Below, piece by piece: positions 1 through 11,109 of a DNA stretch of 64,000 bases; within the stretch, counting starts at the first letter, position 1, and each line of letters opens with the position of its first letter. The position numbers were made by a program, and so were the translations under genes. This stretch comes from Hydrangea macrophylla. Taxonomy: Eukaryota > Streptophyta > Magnoliopsida > Cornales > Hydrangeaceae. Below the pieces are notes generated by a model. That model made no database searches, was not told the DNA's origin, and saw only the letters and a program-made list of their open reading frames with translations. The stretch lies in contig CM066988.1 of assembly GCA_033977485.1 (NCBI GenBank), positions 72,097,169-72,161,168 on the forward strand, read 5' to 3'.

Positions 1-360
1 TTTTAGAATATAACAGATTTATATTCTCGATCCTCATAACAGATTTACGTTGATCCTTTGTTTGAGAGTGTAACAGATTTGCATTCTCGGTTCTCGCAAC
101 GGATTTACGTTAACCCTCGTTCTAGGAATATAACGGATTTATATTCTCGATCCTCGTAACAGATTTACGTTGATCCTTTGGAGTGCAACAGAATTGCATT
201 CCCCATTCTCGCAACAGATTTGTATTAACCCTTGTCTTGGGAATATAACGGATTTATATTCTAGATTTTTGCAACAGATTTACGTTAATCCTTTAGAGTG
301 CAATAGATTTGCATTCTCCGTTCTCGCAACAGATTTGCATTAACCCTCATTTTGGGAATT
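1..360 (+). repeat. Tandem array (about 115-120 bp units) in the 3' tail of a Tat-type element
   Basis: Three head-to-tail units begin at about 6, 126 and 241 with GAATATAACRGATTTATATT, and a partial fourth begins at about 355. Each unit contains roughly 30-bp sub-repeats built on AACAGATTT followed by TCTCG or TTACGTT. Known context: Tat/Ogre-group gypsy elements often carry tandem arrays between pol and the 3' LTR, and a polypurine tract and LTR follow here in the right order. The array is non-coding in all frames and runs off the left edge. Confidence 0.85.
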
Positions 361-805
361 TGGAAATACATTTTCTTGACCCTTGTAAATGAATCTTTGC
401 ATCGGTCAACATTTGGTAAATCTCCTTTGGTTAAACGCGTCATGAAATATGCGTCATAAATATAAAAGACACGATATAGAGTAAGCATGGCACTTGCTCG
501 GTCGAGTTTATTTGAAAGATACCATTGCATGAGCAGTGCATCACGACAGGATAGGAGCATTCATCCGTATGATTACTTGTGCTTGCGTATGCTTGACTCA
601 TGCCCGAACTACGTCTTGGTCTGATTCCTGATGGGATACGTAGGCAGCTCATCACGGAGCACGACCAATTGGAACTATGTTGCGCGATGGCTTTCTTTTT
701 GCGACACATTTTGTTTTTACCCGAACCCGACTATTTGGTCAAAGGCTTGTCTTCACACAGGCTTCGATGTTAACTTGTGGATTGCATTGCTCCACAAGCT
801 CCGTC
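361..805 (+). other. Untranslated tail of the left Tat-type retrotransposon
   Basis: No coding domain is recognisable in either strand; the short open frames here match no retroelement domain I know. By position, between the tandem array and the polypurine tract, this is 3' untranslated internal sequence of the element whose coding part lies left of the window. It contains GGGATACGTAGGCAGC near 630. Confidence 0.55.
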
Positions 806-819
806 AAAGAGGGGCAAAC
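806..819 (+). other. Polypurine tract before the 3' LTR
   Basis: AAAGAGGGGCAAAC lies immediately upstream of TGTAGACACC, the 5' end of the LTR. In LTR retrotransposons this site primes plus-strand DNA synthesis. Its presence shows that the LTR at 820 is the 3' LTR of a + strand element and not a solo LTR. Confidence 0.8.
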
Positions 820-1129
820 TGTAGACACCCCAATTTTGACCAAACGTCGAGTTAAGGGGAGTGATACCTCTAAAATCCGATGATGATAATGTCCGGCTAA
901 TCTAGGACTTCCAAAGATGATTCAAGCTCTTTGAAAGACTCTCTAACCTAAACAAAAAACAAAAAATGATGATGAAGGAAAAAAAAAGGAAAAGAGAGGC
1001 AGAACGGCACTTGAGACAATTTGCGATAGTCACGGGCTGCCACTACGGCAGTCTCTGGACTGCTGGACAGCATTCTGTAAATGCTGCGAATTTCAGCAAG
1101 TGCCACGAAAAAATGAATTTTTACTAAAA

Positions 1130-1265
1130 AAAAACGGCAGTCCCTGGAGTTGTCTGCGGCATTCATTGAGTGCCGCATCGACATTCAGTGAATACCGCAA
1201 CGGCAATCACTGAGTGTCGTTCCGGCATTCAGTGAGTGCCGCTTCCATCTCTATTGAGTACCGCA
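1130..1265 (+). repeat. Short imperfect repeats in U3 built on GGCATTCAGTGAGTGCCGC
   Basis: Four to five imperfect copies of a roughly 30-bp unit, each itself partly palindromic (GGCA...TGCC), lie 100-240 bp upstream of the LTR TATA box. The position resembles an enhancer-type repeat cluster of an LTR promoter. Function is inferred from position only. Confidence 0.55.
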
Positions 1266-1370
1266 TTTTATAATAGACAGCTGTAATACAGCACATTTTG
1301 CACTATCAAAAGGACGCCTGTATTAGGGTTTTCTGATCTGAAATGACTGAAATACCCCTCTAAAATTGTC

Positions 1371-1378
1371 TATAAATA
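1371..1378 (+). promoter_or_regulatory. TATA box of the left Tat LTR
   Basis: CTATAAATAGAGG is a near-consensus plant TATA box, about 550 bp into the LTR. Transcription would start about 30 bp downstream, making the first roughly 580 bp U3. Since this is the 3' LTR, transcription from it would read out to the right, antisense through the copia gag fragment. Confidence 0.6.
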
Positions 1379-3488
1379 GAGGATGAATTTTCTCTTGCAA
1401 AGGGTTGGATTTTCCTTAAATCTAGAGGTTTATATTAGTAATCTCTTCATCTTAACTTTGAAAAAGGGCTTCCTTAAACACAGTTAGAAGTAGGTTTTGA
1501 GAAGGTTTAAGGGGGTATTTAAGTAGAATTAGAGTGGAAGAGCTTGATTAGTCTTTGGAAGTTCTCAAAAAATCACCGAGTTGAGGATACTTTGGAGGTA
1601 AAAATCTAGAATAATTAATATTTGTTCAAATTTAGTTATAGCATGCATTGAGTTCTTTAATTTCCTTTTTTTTTACTCGTTGTGTTCATCCCTTGGGTTC
1701 ATAAGGCTTTCAATGCCTCACTTGAATCTCTTGGTTTGAAATCCCTTAATCTCTTTGTAATCTTGTGATTCATGAGGGGATTAAGGTTGGTACTATAATA
1801 TTTAGCTAATGGACCCAAACCTATCTTCATGGTTTGAGGTTTATTATGACTAAGTTTCATGAAGTTCTTCCATACTTATTTGAAATTTACAAATATGAAT
1901 ATCTTTAGTCTCCAATGACCATCAAATGGTAGGAGAGTTAGCTTTAGACAAGCCCATTCCATGGCTTATTTGTCTAAGTTGATGAGAATAAAGTGAATTA
2001 ACCCAATGCGCAGTGAGTTCACAATCCGTTTTTGATTATAGATTTTAATTGAACATTGAACTGTTGGAATGGAATGAAACCAACGGGAAAGTGTTTATAA
2101 CTCAAAGTTCTACCACTGTAATTTTTGTTTTAAGGTAGTTTCATGTTTTGAGTGGTTTGATCAAGAGTTTTGTGGAACAACTATAATCTGTCCAGAGTTT
2201 CAGAACAGTAACACTCTTTTGAAATAAGCAAATCAGAACCTTAATCAAGCACTTTTGACCCAAAATAAATTTTTCTAAGTAGTTTAATGTGTTAGGAAGC
2301 TACCCTAAAAAGAACAAAGTGTTTATGATTTTGTTACTATTTTTAGAAAATCGTTAAAGAACTCTGGACAGAGGGTTGTAGAATCCTGAGTGATGTATGG
2401 TATTTGTCCAATTCCTGGCGATCTAACCGTTGAAACTTTGATTTTCATTTTGGGTTAAAAACTAGACACACAGAGGCATCTTGTGTCTTAAATTCATCAA
2501 GATCAAACCATGGGAACCATGCCTTTTATTTCTTTGAAGTTTTGATCTGCTCTCAGCAATTTTTAGAATTTTGTAACAATTTTGATCAATCTTATAAATA
2601 ATGGCTTAGATGATATTTTCATGAGTTAAGGTTCGAACCATGTTTCAATAATGATTAGTTAAGCTTGAATTTAAAGTTTAAGTGACCTAAATCAATAAGT
2701 ACTTCACGATTTCTTCTTGTTTATGTTTACATTCATCCATGTGACTTGACGTTTATAATTAGGATTTGTTTGTTTTAGGTTAATTACATTTGATAGATTT
2801 AGGTTAGAGGCCTAGGATCATTATTCAATTTTACATATTGTGTATCATGTGGACTAACCCTTGTTTTGTAGCGCTGATGAGGTATGACTTTTTGACCCTC
2901 CCTTAGCTTAACTTTTCTTTGATTTTATCAATTTTATGACCTCATGCGTAACACATTGGAATTAGGATCTTGCCTTATGTGATACATGTGATTAGAGACC
3001 TTCTTTTAGGTTTTACTTTCTATTCGTATGCATTACACGTTTAATATTCGCGGCATGGATACCAGGTAAGTTCTATAGTTCCCTATTTGCATATCATATT
3101 GCTTGCTACTTGAATTATATGATTTTTGAATGATATTTTATCACTTGCAATCTTGCACCCTTTAGACATGCTTTTGTAATGTATATTTATACATATGCAT
3201 TAGTTGAGGACACACTTAGATTATTAATTCGATTAAAAGGATGTTAAGTAGAGGCCTATCGTGAGATAGGATAAGAGGGGGTGTTTTAGTCTGACGGGCT
3301 CCTTCCCCCCTCATTCCATAATCCCCGGACCTAGAAAATCTCTAGTTTCTTAAAAGAACAGTTCGCCTTAAATTGGTTTCTTAATTTTCCCTTTAAAAAA
3401 AATATTTAAGTGGCGACTCTTTGTACTTTGTATTTGAATTTTGAAAAAATGTTTTAAACAAAAGTGGGCCCAAATGCCGGTATCCACA

Positions 3489-3659
3489 CCTTACCTTTTT
3501 TCTTAGATTTTGCAATTTTAGGGACCGGTCTAACACTTAGAACACCAGTGCTAGCTTTCTTCTTTCCTTTCTTGCCTTTCAGCACAGATCGGGAGGAAGA
3601 AGAACGTTCAAAGCGTTGCCCCCAGGTTTGATCACCCCTTCCGCTACTAGAAGAAAACT
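3489..3659 (-). pseudogene. Distal gag fragment of the minus-strand copia element
   Basis: The reverse complement matches the + strand copia gag at about 24080-24240 (shared GTGATCAAACCTGGGGG, GGCAAGAAAGGAAAGAAGAA, TTGCAAAATCTAAG). It is the continuation of the gag at 14884-15450, from which the 11.2 kb chromovirus separates it. Reading across the insertion site, using one copy of the AAACT duplication, keeps the same frame as the related + strand copy. Its other side is cut by the Tat LTR at 3488, so the rest of the copia element lies left of the window. Confidence 0.85.
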
Positions 3660-3962
3660 TGTCACGCCCCGGAGCAGCAGAAATTAGCAGGAAATAAAAT
3701 TTTCCTTTCTGGGTCCGTAAGTCATGACCAGTTACGTTAATTGATTGTCCACAAACACTAGATAAATAAAAGAGTAACTCAAACGGAAGCGCAAACTGAA
3801 TATATACATCAACCGATTACTAGCTATTACATCAGAGTTTGTAGTTATCAAAAGATAAAGAACAAAAGAGCTTAAGGCGTTAGACGCCGTTTACAACTTA
3901 TTAGCACGAAAGGACAAAAGTCTATAAAGAACAACTAAGTCTTCTTTCTTGAAGCCGCGCCT

Positions 3963-4058
3963 CTAACTGGCGTAGCCGTGACCTTCAGCATAGTAGGCTT
4001 CCCCTTCGTAGGCTCCTTCCAGATAGTCCTCTTCTGGACAATCATATCCTGTATAGTC
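3963..4058 (-). other. Acidic Tyr-rich coding block in the chromovirus 3' LTR
   Basis: The minus strand is open for 31 codons ending in TAG. The last 15 residues are YEGEAYYAEGHGYAS. Blocks with the same ungapped pattern and a stop at the same place occur in two diverged solo LTRs (39602-39745 and 47201-47296). No in-frame ATG lies close upstream, so this may be a 3' exon and not a free-standing ORF. No function is recognised. Confidence 0.6.
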
Positions 4059-4331
4059 TAGACATGGGAATGTCCAGGGCGTAGTATGCCGTTAGCTTTA
4101 ATAAAAGCTAAGTGAGCGTTCTAACCGAACACTCCTAATATAAAATATGTATTCAAAAGTACACCACGGTTGGTTACGATGATTGAATGAATTATAATTA
4201 GACCGTGCATGAAACTATGCATCGTTGATATATTCGACTTCACTCGACTTAACCTCCGACTTACTTAACTTTGTTACATTACCAGTGTAACGTCGTTGGC
4301 TTAGAGTGACTCGCCCAGTGGGTCGAGCTAT

Positions 4332-4615
4332 GGTTACTTTACTATCATTGTCTGCCCCTCCGTGGCCATAGTAGTAATATCGCTTTACAAGCTAACCATG
4401 TACTCTAGGTCCTCGGAACCTTGCCTTATGAATATCGTCGCCGGTTTGCGAAACGGTTACTTTACTATCGTTGGTCGTCGCGACTGCAGTAGTAATCTCG
4501 CCTTACAGGCTAACCGTGTTTATTCATTTCTCGATGTATTCTTATCAACATGGTTACTTTGCTATCGTGTTTGCCTCTTCGTGGCCATAGTAGCAATCAT
4601 CACCGGCATGCGATC
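4332..4615 (-). repeat. Three imperfect GGTTACTTT units in the LTR
   Basis: Units starting at about 4332, 4455 and 4552 each carry GGTTACTTTxCTATC, then AGTAGTAAT or AGTAGCAAT, then a CTAACC-type end, so each can fold into a hairpin. The same array is in the other LTR at about 12891-13175. Open frames on the + strand across it are by-products of the repeat. Confidence 0.6.
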
Positions 4616-4977
4616 TTGTAATTCCATTTGACAGTACCAACTCACTACATATCAACTTTCAGACCTCCGCGGTCGACTTACACGTACGTCCAAATGCATA
4701 CGAACTTGGTCTCCGCGACCGTTCGACTCTATACTCGTACACGTCGACTTGACGTCACGACACTGACTCCTATATGAGGTGTATCATATGTTATGCACGA
4801 GGTACAAGTTAATTAAACATGTACTATTTTATTCTTGAAATAAAGTACGGATCCGAAACTCGTAGTATTGTATGTTTAAGCATGAGGCTAACCGAAATAA
4901 ATAATAATAATAAACAGAACTAATTACCACACGTTAACATGGAGTTAACCCGACTGATAATGAACATAAATAGTAAT

Positions 4978-4983
4978 AATAAT

Positions 4984-5049
<66 letters not shown>

Positions 5050-5050
5050 G
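4978..5050. repeat. (AAT)n microsatellite in the 3' LTR
   Basis: A nearly pure TAA/AAT run flanked by further interrupted AAT-rich DNA to about 5600. The 5' LTR copy at about 13532-13597 is shorter and lacks the interruption, accounting for most of the 10-bp length difference between the LTRs. Confidence 0.9.
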
Positions 5051-5960
5051 GAGATAATATGTTCGGGGTGCAACATATTAATATGAGGTTAACCGGAAGG
5101 TGATAATAATAATATTAGCAATAATATTATTAATATTAATAATGATATTAATAATAATAGTGGAATAATATGTTCAGGGTATAACATATTAAAAGCTGAA
5201 GTTAAATCCATAATAATAATAATGATAATAATAATAACAATAATAATAACAATAATAATATCATTATTATTAATGGGATAACAAAACGGATATTAATATG
5301 TTCAGGGTACATGTATTAATCACGAGGTTAACTGGACCATAATAATAATAAGCGAAAAATAATAAACATAATAATAATAATAAATATTATTATAATAACA
5401 ACATTTATAATATGGACCTGGGTTAGGGACACCACATGTTAAAATATGAGTTTTAACGACTAACTAATAAGATAGCAATAGTAATAATAAATAGTAGTAG
5501 CGATAATAACAATAATAATATAATCATAATACGGACCTAGATTAGGGGCATCACATGTTAAGTACAAAATTTTTAAATAATAATAAAGGAAAGATAACAT
5601 GGGCATTAATCTAATATACCAAGTGAGTTAGGAACTCACCGTGGGTTTAAGGTCGCGATGTGACACAAGGGGTAAGTTTCCTTTCTTTTCTCTCTTCTCT
5701 CTCTCTCGGACTAACTCTCTCTATATTTTTTTTTCCTTTCTTCTAAACCCAAATGGGAGCCCTTATTTATAGGGGAGGGGGATTGGGTTTATATAATATA
5801 TGTATATATATATTACACACACACATATTATATAAATATAACACAAACAACACACACACATGCATCTCTACACACACTGCCACACGCCACACACAACACA
5901 CACAAGACACACATGCATACAAATACACTACACTCTCCACACATTCATACACCTCACCCT

Positions 5961-6120
5961 ACACTTGTCACTCACACAATTTATGCACACAACACCTCAC
6001 CCTTACCCCTACACACTAGCCAACACCTCACCCAACACTTGTCACTCACACAATTTATGCACACAACACCTCACCCTTACCCCTACACACTAGCCAACAC
6101 CTCACCCAACACTTGTCACT
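5961..6120 (-). repeat. 74-bp tandem repeat in U3 of the LTR
   Basis: ACACTTGTCACTCACACAAT starts at 5961 and 6035, and a truncated third copy starts at 6109, giving a 74-bp period. The same array is in the 5' LTR from about 14510. It lies upstream of the TATA box in the direction of transcription, so it could be an enhancer-type U3 repeat. The His/Thr-rich + strand frames over it are artefacts of the repeat. Confidence 0.85.
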
Positions 6121-6334
6121 CACACAAGCACTCACTCACTTACTCAAGTCGGCACACACCCACACAAATGCTAAGGGTTGTTTGGGGGGTTGGTTTAGGG
6201 TACACACATGGTTGGGCAACACAGGTCTAATTATGGGTTCAAAAATAATATTTAATGGCAGTGAAAATCTTATAATTACTGTTTGGGACTGGAAATTATA
6301 TTAATAAAATATAATAAAAATTACAGGTATTACA

Positions 6335-6347
6335 ATATCCACCTCCT
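6335..6347 (-). other. Polypurine tract of the chromovirus
   Basis: On the minus strand AGGAGGTGGATAT directly precedes the 3' LTR start TGTAATACC. It sits about 35 bp beyond the pol stop codon, the expected position for the plus-strand primer site. Confidence 0.85.
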
Positions 6348-6379
6348 ATCAAAGATTTCGTCCCCGAAATCTGAGCTAA

Positions 6380-9300
6380 CTAGTCACTAAACAAAGCTGG
6401 GAACTTCTCGCGCATTTCTGATTCCAACTCCCAAGAAGCTTCATGTTCGTCATGGTGTCTCCACTGAACTTTCACCAGAGGAAATTCCTTTGTCCTCAGT
6501 TTCTTGACTCCTCGATCCAAAATTCGGACTGGTCCTTCAGTATAAGTCACATTGTTGTTTACCTCGATGTCCGTGAAGTCAATCTCATGTGATGGATCAT
6601 GTACAACCTTCCTAAGCATACTTATATGAAATACATTATGTACTCCTGACATCTTAGGTGGTAGGGCAAGTCGGTAGGCTACTCTTCCCACACGCTCTAA
6701 AATTTCAAACGGTCCAATGTAGCGCGGTGACAACTTTCCTCGTTTCTGTCCGAATCTGACAATGCCTCGTACCGGAGATACCTTGAGAAGTACATGATCT
6801 CCAACACTAAACTCCAATTCCTTGCGGTGCTTGTCTGCGTAGCTCTTCTGTCTGCTCTGTGCTGCCTTCATCTTTTCTTTCACAATATTAATCTTTTCAT
6901 TCGTCTCTCGAACCATCTCCGGTCCTAGAAGTTTATTGTCTCCGACTTCCGCCCAGCACAATGGTGATCGGCATGGCCTTCCGTACAGTGCCTCGAATGG
7001 TGCCATCCCGATGCTCGAATGATAGCTGTTGTTGTATGCAAACTCTACCAATGGCAAATGTGTCTCCCAAGAACTCTCAAAGTCTATGGCACAGGCTCGG
7101 AGCATGTCCTCCATTACTTGGTTGACTCGTTCTGTTTGTCCATCGGTTTGAGGATGAAATGCTGAACTTAACTTCAATGAAGTTCCCATTGCTGCTTGCA
7201 AGCTTTCCCAAAATCCTGATGTAAAACGTGAGTCGCGATCTGATACGATCGATACAGGTACTCCGTGTAGTCGTACGACTTGCTGTAAGTACATTCTGCT
7301 CATCTTCTCAACCGGGTATGTCATATTGTAGGCGATGAAATGAGATGATTTGGTGAGTCGGTCCACGATCACCCAAATAGCGTCATGATTCTGTTGCGAT
7401 CTAGGCATTCCTACAACGAAGTCCATAGTAATGTGTTCCCATTTCCATCCAGGAACTGGTAGTGGTTGTAATAACCCTGCTGGCCTCTGGTGTTCTGCTT
7501 TGACTTGTTTGCAGGTTAAACATTTGGATACATGATCTGCTACCTCTCTTTTCATTCCTTCCCACCAGAAGTTTCTTTTCAAGTCCTTGTACATTTTTGT
7601 TCCTCCAGGGTGGACCGTCATTCTTGACTTGTGTGCTTCATTCAGTATGTCCTTCCTTAGGTTGTCCTCGTTAGGCACACAAAGTCTATTGCGGCATCTA
7701 AATCCTCCGTCTGCTCCAATATTCCATTCTGCTGGGTCCTTTGCTGATGCTTTCTCAAACCATTGACGAAGTCCTTCGTCCTTTCCTTGAGCTTCAAGGA
7801 TGCGATTTATGAGCGTCGGCTGCACTACTAGACATCCAAAAATTCGTCCTTCACTAGATTCAATGGTCTGAAAGTCAAATTCGGCTAGTGTTTCCAATGC
7901 TCTCCACTCTTTAACCATCAGAGAGGATATGAACAGTTTGCGAGGTTTTCGGCTTAGTGCGTCGGCAACTACGTTTGCTTTACCAGGGTGGTATTGCAAA
8001 GTGAAATCGTAATCCTTCAACAATTCCATCCAACGTCGCTGCCTCATGTTCAACTCCTTCTGAGAGAACAAGTATCTCAAACTCTTGTGATCTGAAAATA
8101 GATCGAACTTCTCTCCGTAAAGGTAATGTCTCCAAATCTTGAGAGCAAAAACAATTGCGGCTAGTTCGAGGTCATGCGTAGGGTAATTCATCTCATGTGG
8201 TTTCAGTTGTCGTGATCCATATGCTATCACTCTTCCATCCTGCATGAGCACACATCCAAGTCCTTGGTGTGATGCATCACTATAAATGGTGAACTGCTCA
8301 CCGCTCTTTGGTATTACAAGCACTGGCGCCGAGGTCAGTCTTTCTTTCAGCTCTTGAAACGCGCGTTCATGCTTGTCTTTCCATTCGTACTTCACGTCCT
8401 TCCTTGTCAGATTGGTCAAAGGGGATGCTATCTTAGAGAATCCTTCAACGAATCTTCGATAGTATCCGGCTAAACCAAGGAAACTCCTAACTTCGGTTGC
8501 AGTGTTCGGTCTATTCCAGTCCAAAACAGCATCTGTCTTGATTGAATCCACAGCTATCCCGTCCTGTGAGACAGTATGACCCAAGAATTTGACTTTCTTT
8601 AGCCAAAATTCACACTTGCTGAACTTCGCATACAAGTGGTTGTCTCGAAGCGTCTGTAGTACGATCCTCACATATTCTTTGTGTTCCTCCCTGGTCTTTG
8701 AGTAGATCAGGATATCGTCTATGAACACAATCACGAATTGATCCAAGTAGGGCCTGAACACTCTGTTCATTAAATCCATGAATACAGCTGGGGCATTCGT
8801 TAGTCCAAACGGCATGACTAGGAATTCATAGTGCCCATATCTCGTTCTGAAGGCTGTCTTTGATATGTCATCGGGTCGAACCAACAGTTGGTGGTATCCG
8901 GATCGTAGATCTATCTTGGAGAAGGTCGTCGCTCCATACAATTGATCGAATATGTCATCGATTCTGGGAAGGGGGTATCGGTTCTTAATTGTGACCTTGT
9001 TCAATTCTCTATAGTCGATACAGAGTCGAAATGTCCCATCCTTCTTCTTAACGAATAGCACCGGCGCTCCCCAAGGCGACGTGCTCGGTTGAACGAATCC
9101 GAGATCTTCAAGTTCCTGGACTTGCTTCTTTAATTCTTGCATTTCTGTTGGGGCCATCCGATATGGGGTCTTAGATATCGGTAGGGTACCGGGTACCAGC
9201 TCAATACAAAAGTCGATGTCCCTTTTGGGTGGTAGTCCTAAGATTTCTTGAAATACGTCCTCAAAGTCTTGAACCACAGGGATTTGTGTAATCGAAATTT

Positions 9301-10180
9301 CCGAACTTACACTTCCAAGGGTAGCTAGACATCTTGTGAGGAAGGCGTTGCACAAGGGATCGCATTGGAAATAAAATGGTTGGCTTCCGGGTATCGAGAA
9401 AGTGATAGACTTGCTAGCACAGTCTAATTTGGCATGGTATTTCGTAAGCCAATCAATTCCTAAGATTAAGTCGAATTCCTTCATCGACAGAACTATTAGA
9501 TCAGCGGGGAGGTTATGATCTTCCAAGTTTAAAGTGCAATCTTTACACACTTTCCCCAACGTAATGTTCACTCCTAAGGGGGACATAACGTTCAGAGCTA
9601 CATCAAGCGTCTGGGGTACTAAACCCAATCGTTGTACAATCTTAATAGCAATAAAGGAGTTGGAAGCACCAGTATCGAATAAAGCTTTAACTTGACTGTT
9701 AAACAATGTGAGGGTACCTTCCATATTCTGCTGTTCTCCTTCATCGAATCCGGCTTCCTCTGGGATAATGGCATTTAGGCGGGCTTGCTTAGGTTGACCC
9801 TGAGTAGATGCTCTGGTATCCGCCTTGAGGCGCTCGACAATCCCTGGATAAGTGGCCCTTTTTGCCACAGTTGTAGCAGACGGTGTCCTCTCGGCTTCTC
9901 CTTGGGGCTCGGCAGTCCTTGGACATGTGTCCGGGTTTTCCACAATTGAAGCATCCATTGTTATTAGCTCCAGTGAAAACAGGTGGTCCTCTCGGGGTTT
10001 GTGCTTGGGGTACAGATGGTCGGTTCTGAGGGAATGTGAGTTGTGGCTTCCTTTCGCCAGTCCAATTACGCTTGTTCCCTTGGAATCGCATTGGGGGTCT
10101 TGATCCTTGGTTGCCTTGGTTGTTTCTGAATGGTAGTCGATTTCCAAAACGTCCTCGTTCTCGACCATTGATTTCCTCAT
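6380..10180 (-). CDS. pol: Chromovirus pol: protease, RT, RNase H, integrase, chromodomain
   Basis: An open frame of 1266 codons, but the first ~120 residues are only the gag region read in another frame; genuine pol begins near 9800. Domains: aspartic protease (LFDTGAS, about 168-173), RT with FIDD catalytic motif (about 485), RNase H (IYSDASHQG about 632, later [14 protein letters not shown]), integrase zinc finger (H-x-H then CLTC), integrase core D (TMDF), D (SDRDSRF), E (QTDGQTERV), GPFEIL motif, and a C-terminal chromodomain ([18 protein letters not shown], about 1237-1254). All catalytic motifs are present with no internal stop. Pol is in the +1 frame relative to gag, so expression needs frameshifting, or one indel has separated the frames. 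It copies the RNA genome and integrates the cDNA; chromodomains of this type guide integration to chromatin. Confidence 0.95.
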   Translation of the reverse strand: MRKSMVENEDVLEIDYHSETTKATKDQDPQCDSKGTSVIGLAKGSHNSHSLRTDHLYPKHKPREDHLFSLELITMDASIVENPDTCPRTAEPQGEAERTPSATTVAKRATYPGIVERLKADTRASTQGQPKQARLNAIIPEEAGFDEGEQQNMEGTLTLFNSQVKALFDTGASNSFIAIKIVQRLGLVPQTLDVALNVMSPLGVNITLGKVCKDCTLNLEDHNLPADLIVLSMKEFDLILGIDWLTKYHAKLDCASKSITFSIPGSQPFYFQCDPLCNAFLTRCLATLGSVSSEISITQIPVVQDFEDVFQEILGLPPKRDIDFCIELVPGTLPISKTPYRMAPTEMQELKKQVQELEDLGFVQPSTSPWGAPVLFVKKKDGTFRLCIDYRELNKVTIKNRYPLPRIDDIFDQLYGATTFSKIDLRSGYHQLLVRPDDISKTAFRTRYGHYEFLVMPFGLTNAPAVFMDLMNRVFRPYLDQFVIVFIDDILIYSKTREEHKEYVRIVLQTLRDNHLYAKFSKCEFWLKKVKFLGHTVSQDGIAVDSIKTDAVLDWNRPNTATEVRSFLGLAGYYRRFVEGFSKIASPLTNLTRKDVKYEWKDKHERAFQELKERLTSAPVLVIPKSGEQFTIYSDASHQGLGCVLMQDGRVIAYGSRQLKPHEMNYPTHDLELAAIVFALKIWRHYLYGEKFDLFSDHKSLRYLFSQKELNMRQRRWMELLKDYDFTLQYHPGKANVVADALSRKPRKLFISSLMVKEWRALETLAEFDFQTIESSEGRIFGCLVVQPTLINRILEAQGKDEGLRQWFEKASAKDPAEWNIGADGGFRCRNRLCVPNEDNLRKDILNEAHKSRMTVHPGGTKMYKDLKRNFWWEGMKREVADHVSKCLTCKQVKAEHQRPAGLLQPLPVPGWKWEHITMDFVVGMPRSQQNHDAIWVIVDRLTKSSHFIAYNMTYPVEKMSRMYLQQVVRLHGVPVSIVSDRDSRFTSGFWESLQAAMGTSLKLSSAFHPQTDGQTERVNQVMEDMLRACAIDFESSWETHLPLVEFAYNNSYHSSIGMAPFEALYGRPCRSPLCWAEVGDNKLLGPEMVRETNEKINIVKEKMKAAQSRQKSYADKHRKELEFSVGDHVLLKVSPVRGIVRFGQKRGKLSPRYIGPFEILERVGRVAYRLALPPKMSGVHNVFHISMLRKVVHDPSHEIDFTDIEVNNNVTYTEGPVRILDRGVKKLRTKEFPLVKVQWRHHDEHEASWELESEMREKFPALFSD

Positions 10181-10880
10181 GGCCGATTGTCATGCTTACC
10201 ATAGCTTTGAAGGTCAGGCCTTGATTGTTGAGAGTCATGCGTTGAAGTGGTAGCGATAGGCCTTGGTGGTACTGTCGGTTTTTCTTCTCAGGGGTATCAA
10301 TCATGTGGCGAGCAAAGCGAGACAATCGTTCGAACTGTACTGTGTATTCCCTCACAGTTCGATTTCCTTGTGTCAGATCAATGAACTCCCTCTCTTTCTT
10401 GTTCCTCTCTGTCTGTTGAAAGTAATTCTCCAAGAACAGCTCCTTGAATGTAGCCCAGGTCATTCTTCTTACTGCCACTTCTCCTACCGTTGCTTTCTCC
10501 GATTCCCACCAATCGGCTGCCGCGTATGTTAATTGGAATGTCGCCAGTCGACGCTTCTCGATCTCTGTACATCCTAGTGTGTCGAAGATCGACTCCATTT
10601 CTCGGAGCCACTGTTCTGCACGCCATGGCTCGGCATCTCCGTCGAACTTCTCAGGGCGAAAATGACGGAAACGCTCTACCACTCTATCCTCTACAGGTCT
10701 CGGAGGTGGTACAGGGTTGTTCCTATTATTCGCGTTATTGTTGTCATTATTGTGGATGCGTTCTAGTCTCCGCACAAAGGCCTCGAATAGACCAGTGGGA
10801 TCAGCGGCTGCAGGTGCTGGGGGTGCAGCCTCGATCTGCCCAACGGGATTGTTACGGGTATTTCTATTTCTTCCTGCCAT
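9789..10880 (-). CDS. gag: Chromovirus gag (nucleocapsid/capsid protein)
   Basis: The ATG at 10880 ([11 protein letters not shown]) is preferred to upstream in-frame starts because capsid-like sequence begins here. The protein is about 363 residues: an Asn/Pro-rich N-terminus, a retrotransposon gag domain ([20 protein letters not shown] ... [16 protein letters not shown] ... AADWWES), a Gln/Arg/Gly-rich linker and two CCHC zinc knuckles ([14 protein letters not shown] and [14 protein letters not shown]). It ends 15 residues or so after the second knuckle, just where protease should continue in frame. The protease frame is +1 and overlaps the end of gag. Gag packages the element RNA into virus-like particles in the cytoplasm. 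Confidence 0.93.
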   Translation of the reverse strand: MAGRNRNTRNNPVGQIEAAPPAPAAADPTGLFEAFVRRLERIHNNDNNNANNRNNPVPPPRPVEDRVVERFRHFRPEKFDGDAEPWRAEQWLREMESIFDTLGCTEIEKRRLATFQLTYAAADWWESEKATVGEVAVRRMTWATFKELFLENYFQQTERNKKEREFIDLTQGNRTVREYTVQFERLSRFARHMIDTPEKKNRQYHQGLSLPLQRMTLNNQGLTFKAMVSMTIGHEEINGRERGRFGNRLPFRNNQGNQGSRPPMRFQGNKRNWTGERKPQLTFPQNRPSVPQAQTPRGPPVFTGANNNGCFNCGKPGHMSKDCRAPRRSREDTVCYNCGKKGHLSRDCRAPQGGYQSIYSGST

Positions 10881-11109
10881 ATTGATTCGTGTGTTGGTGT
10901 ACCTACACAGACATCTATTGGTTACTACTAGAATATATGCACCCATCCACAAGTTGTCACCGAAATATAAACGTCGAGATGTAAAATTTAACAAGGTAGC
11001 AACAATAGTAAAAATATAAAAACATCAAGATTATTAGGGCCACAGTTTATACAAAAAGATGATACTCGTATACATATACTAGAAAATCTAAGCCCCCAAA
11101 AGTCCTGAT

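Larger units (their letters stand above)
820..3488 (+). mobile_element. 3' LTR of a Tat/Ogre-type Ty3/gypsy element
   Basis: The segment begins TGTAGACACCCCAATTTTG and ends GCCGGTATCCACA, giving TGT...ACA termini, and is about 2.67 kb long. A polypurine tract abuts its left end. Its right end abuts a copia gag fragment on the opposite strand, so the element inserted into that gag; the flank CCTTA at 3489-3493 should be one half of a 5-bp target duplication whose partner is outside the window. It holds no ORF of note. The U3 part carries a repeat cluster and a TATA box. Assignment to the Tat/Ogre group rests on LTR style and length, because its pol is not in view. Confidence 0.8.
3660..6334 (-). 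repeat. 3' LTR of the chromovirus
   Basis: Direct copy of 12219-14883. On the minus strand it starts TGTAATACCTGTAATTTT directly after the polypurine tract and ends GGGGCGTGACA. It contains, in minus-strand order, TH-rich simple sequence and a 74-bp tandem repeat, a TATA box (5764-5771, reverse complement TATAAATA), a CT-rich leader, a GTGAGTT palindrome, (AAT)n, repeated GGTTACTTT hairpin units and a small acidic coding block. Confidence 0.95.

Noticed and set aside
4362..4631. 89-codon + strand frame repeated at 12920-13189
   Set aside because: Present twice only because the LTR is; it runs antisense to LTR transcription through hairpin repeats.
5753..6304. Several His/Thr/Ser-rich frames in the LTR (and the same at 14302-14853)
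   Set aside because: Frames over CA-rich simple sequence and the 74-bp tandem repeat, with no conserved domain.
9852..10885. Multiple + strand frames opposite gag
   Set aside because: Shadows of the gag coding strand; no family resemblance.
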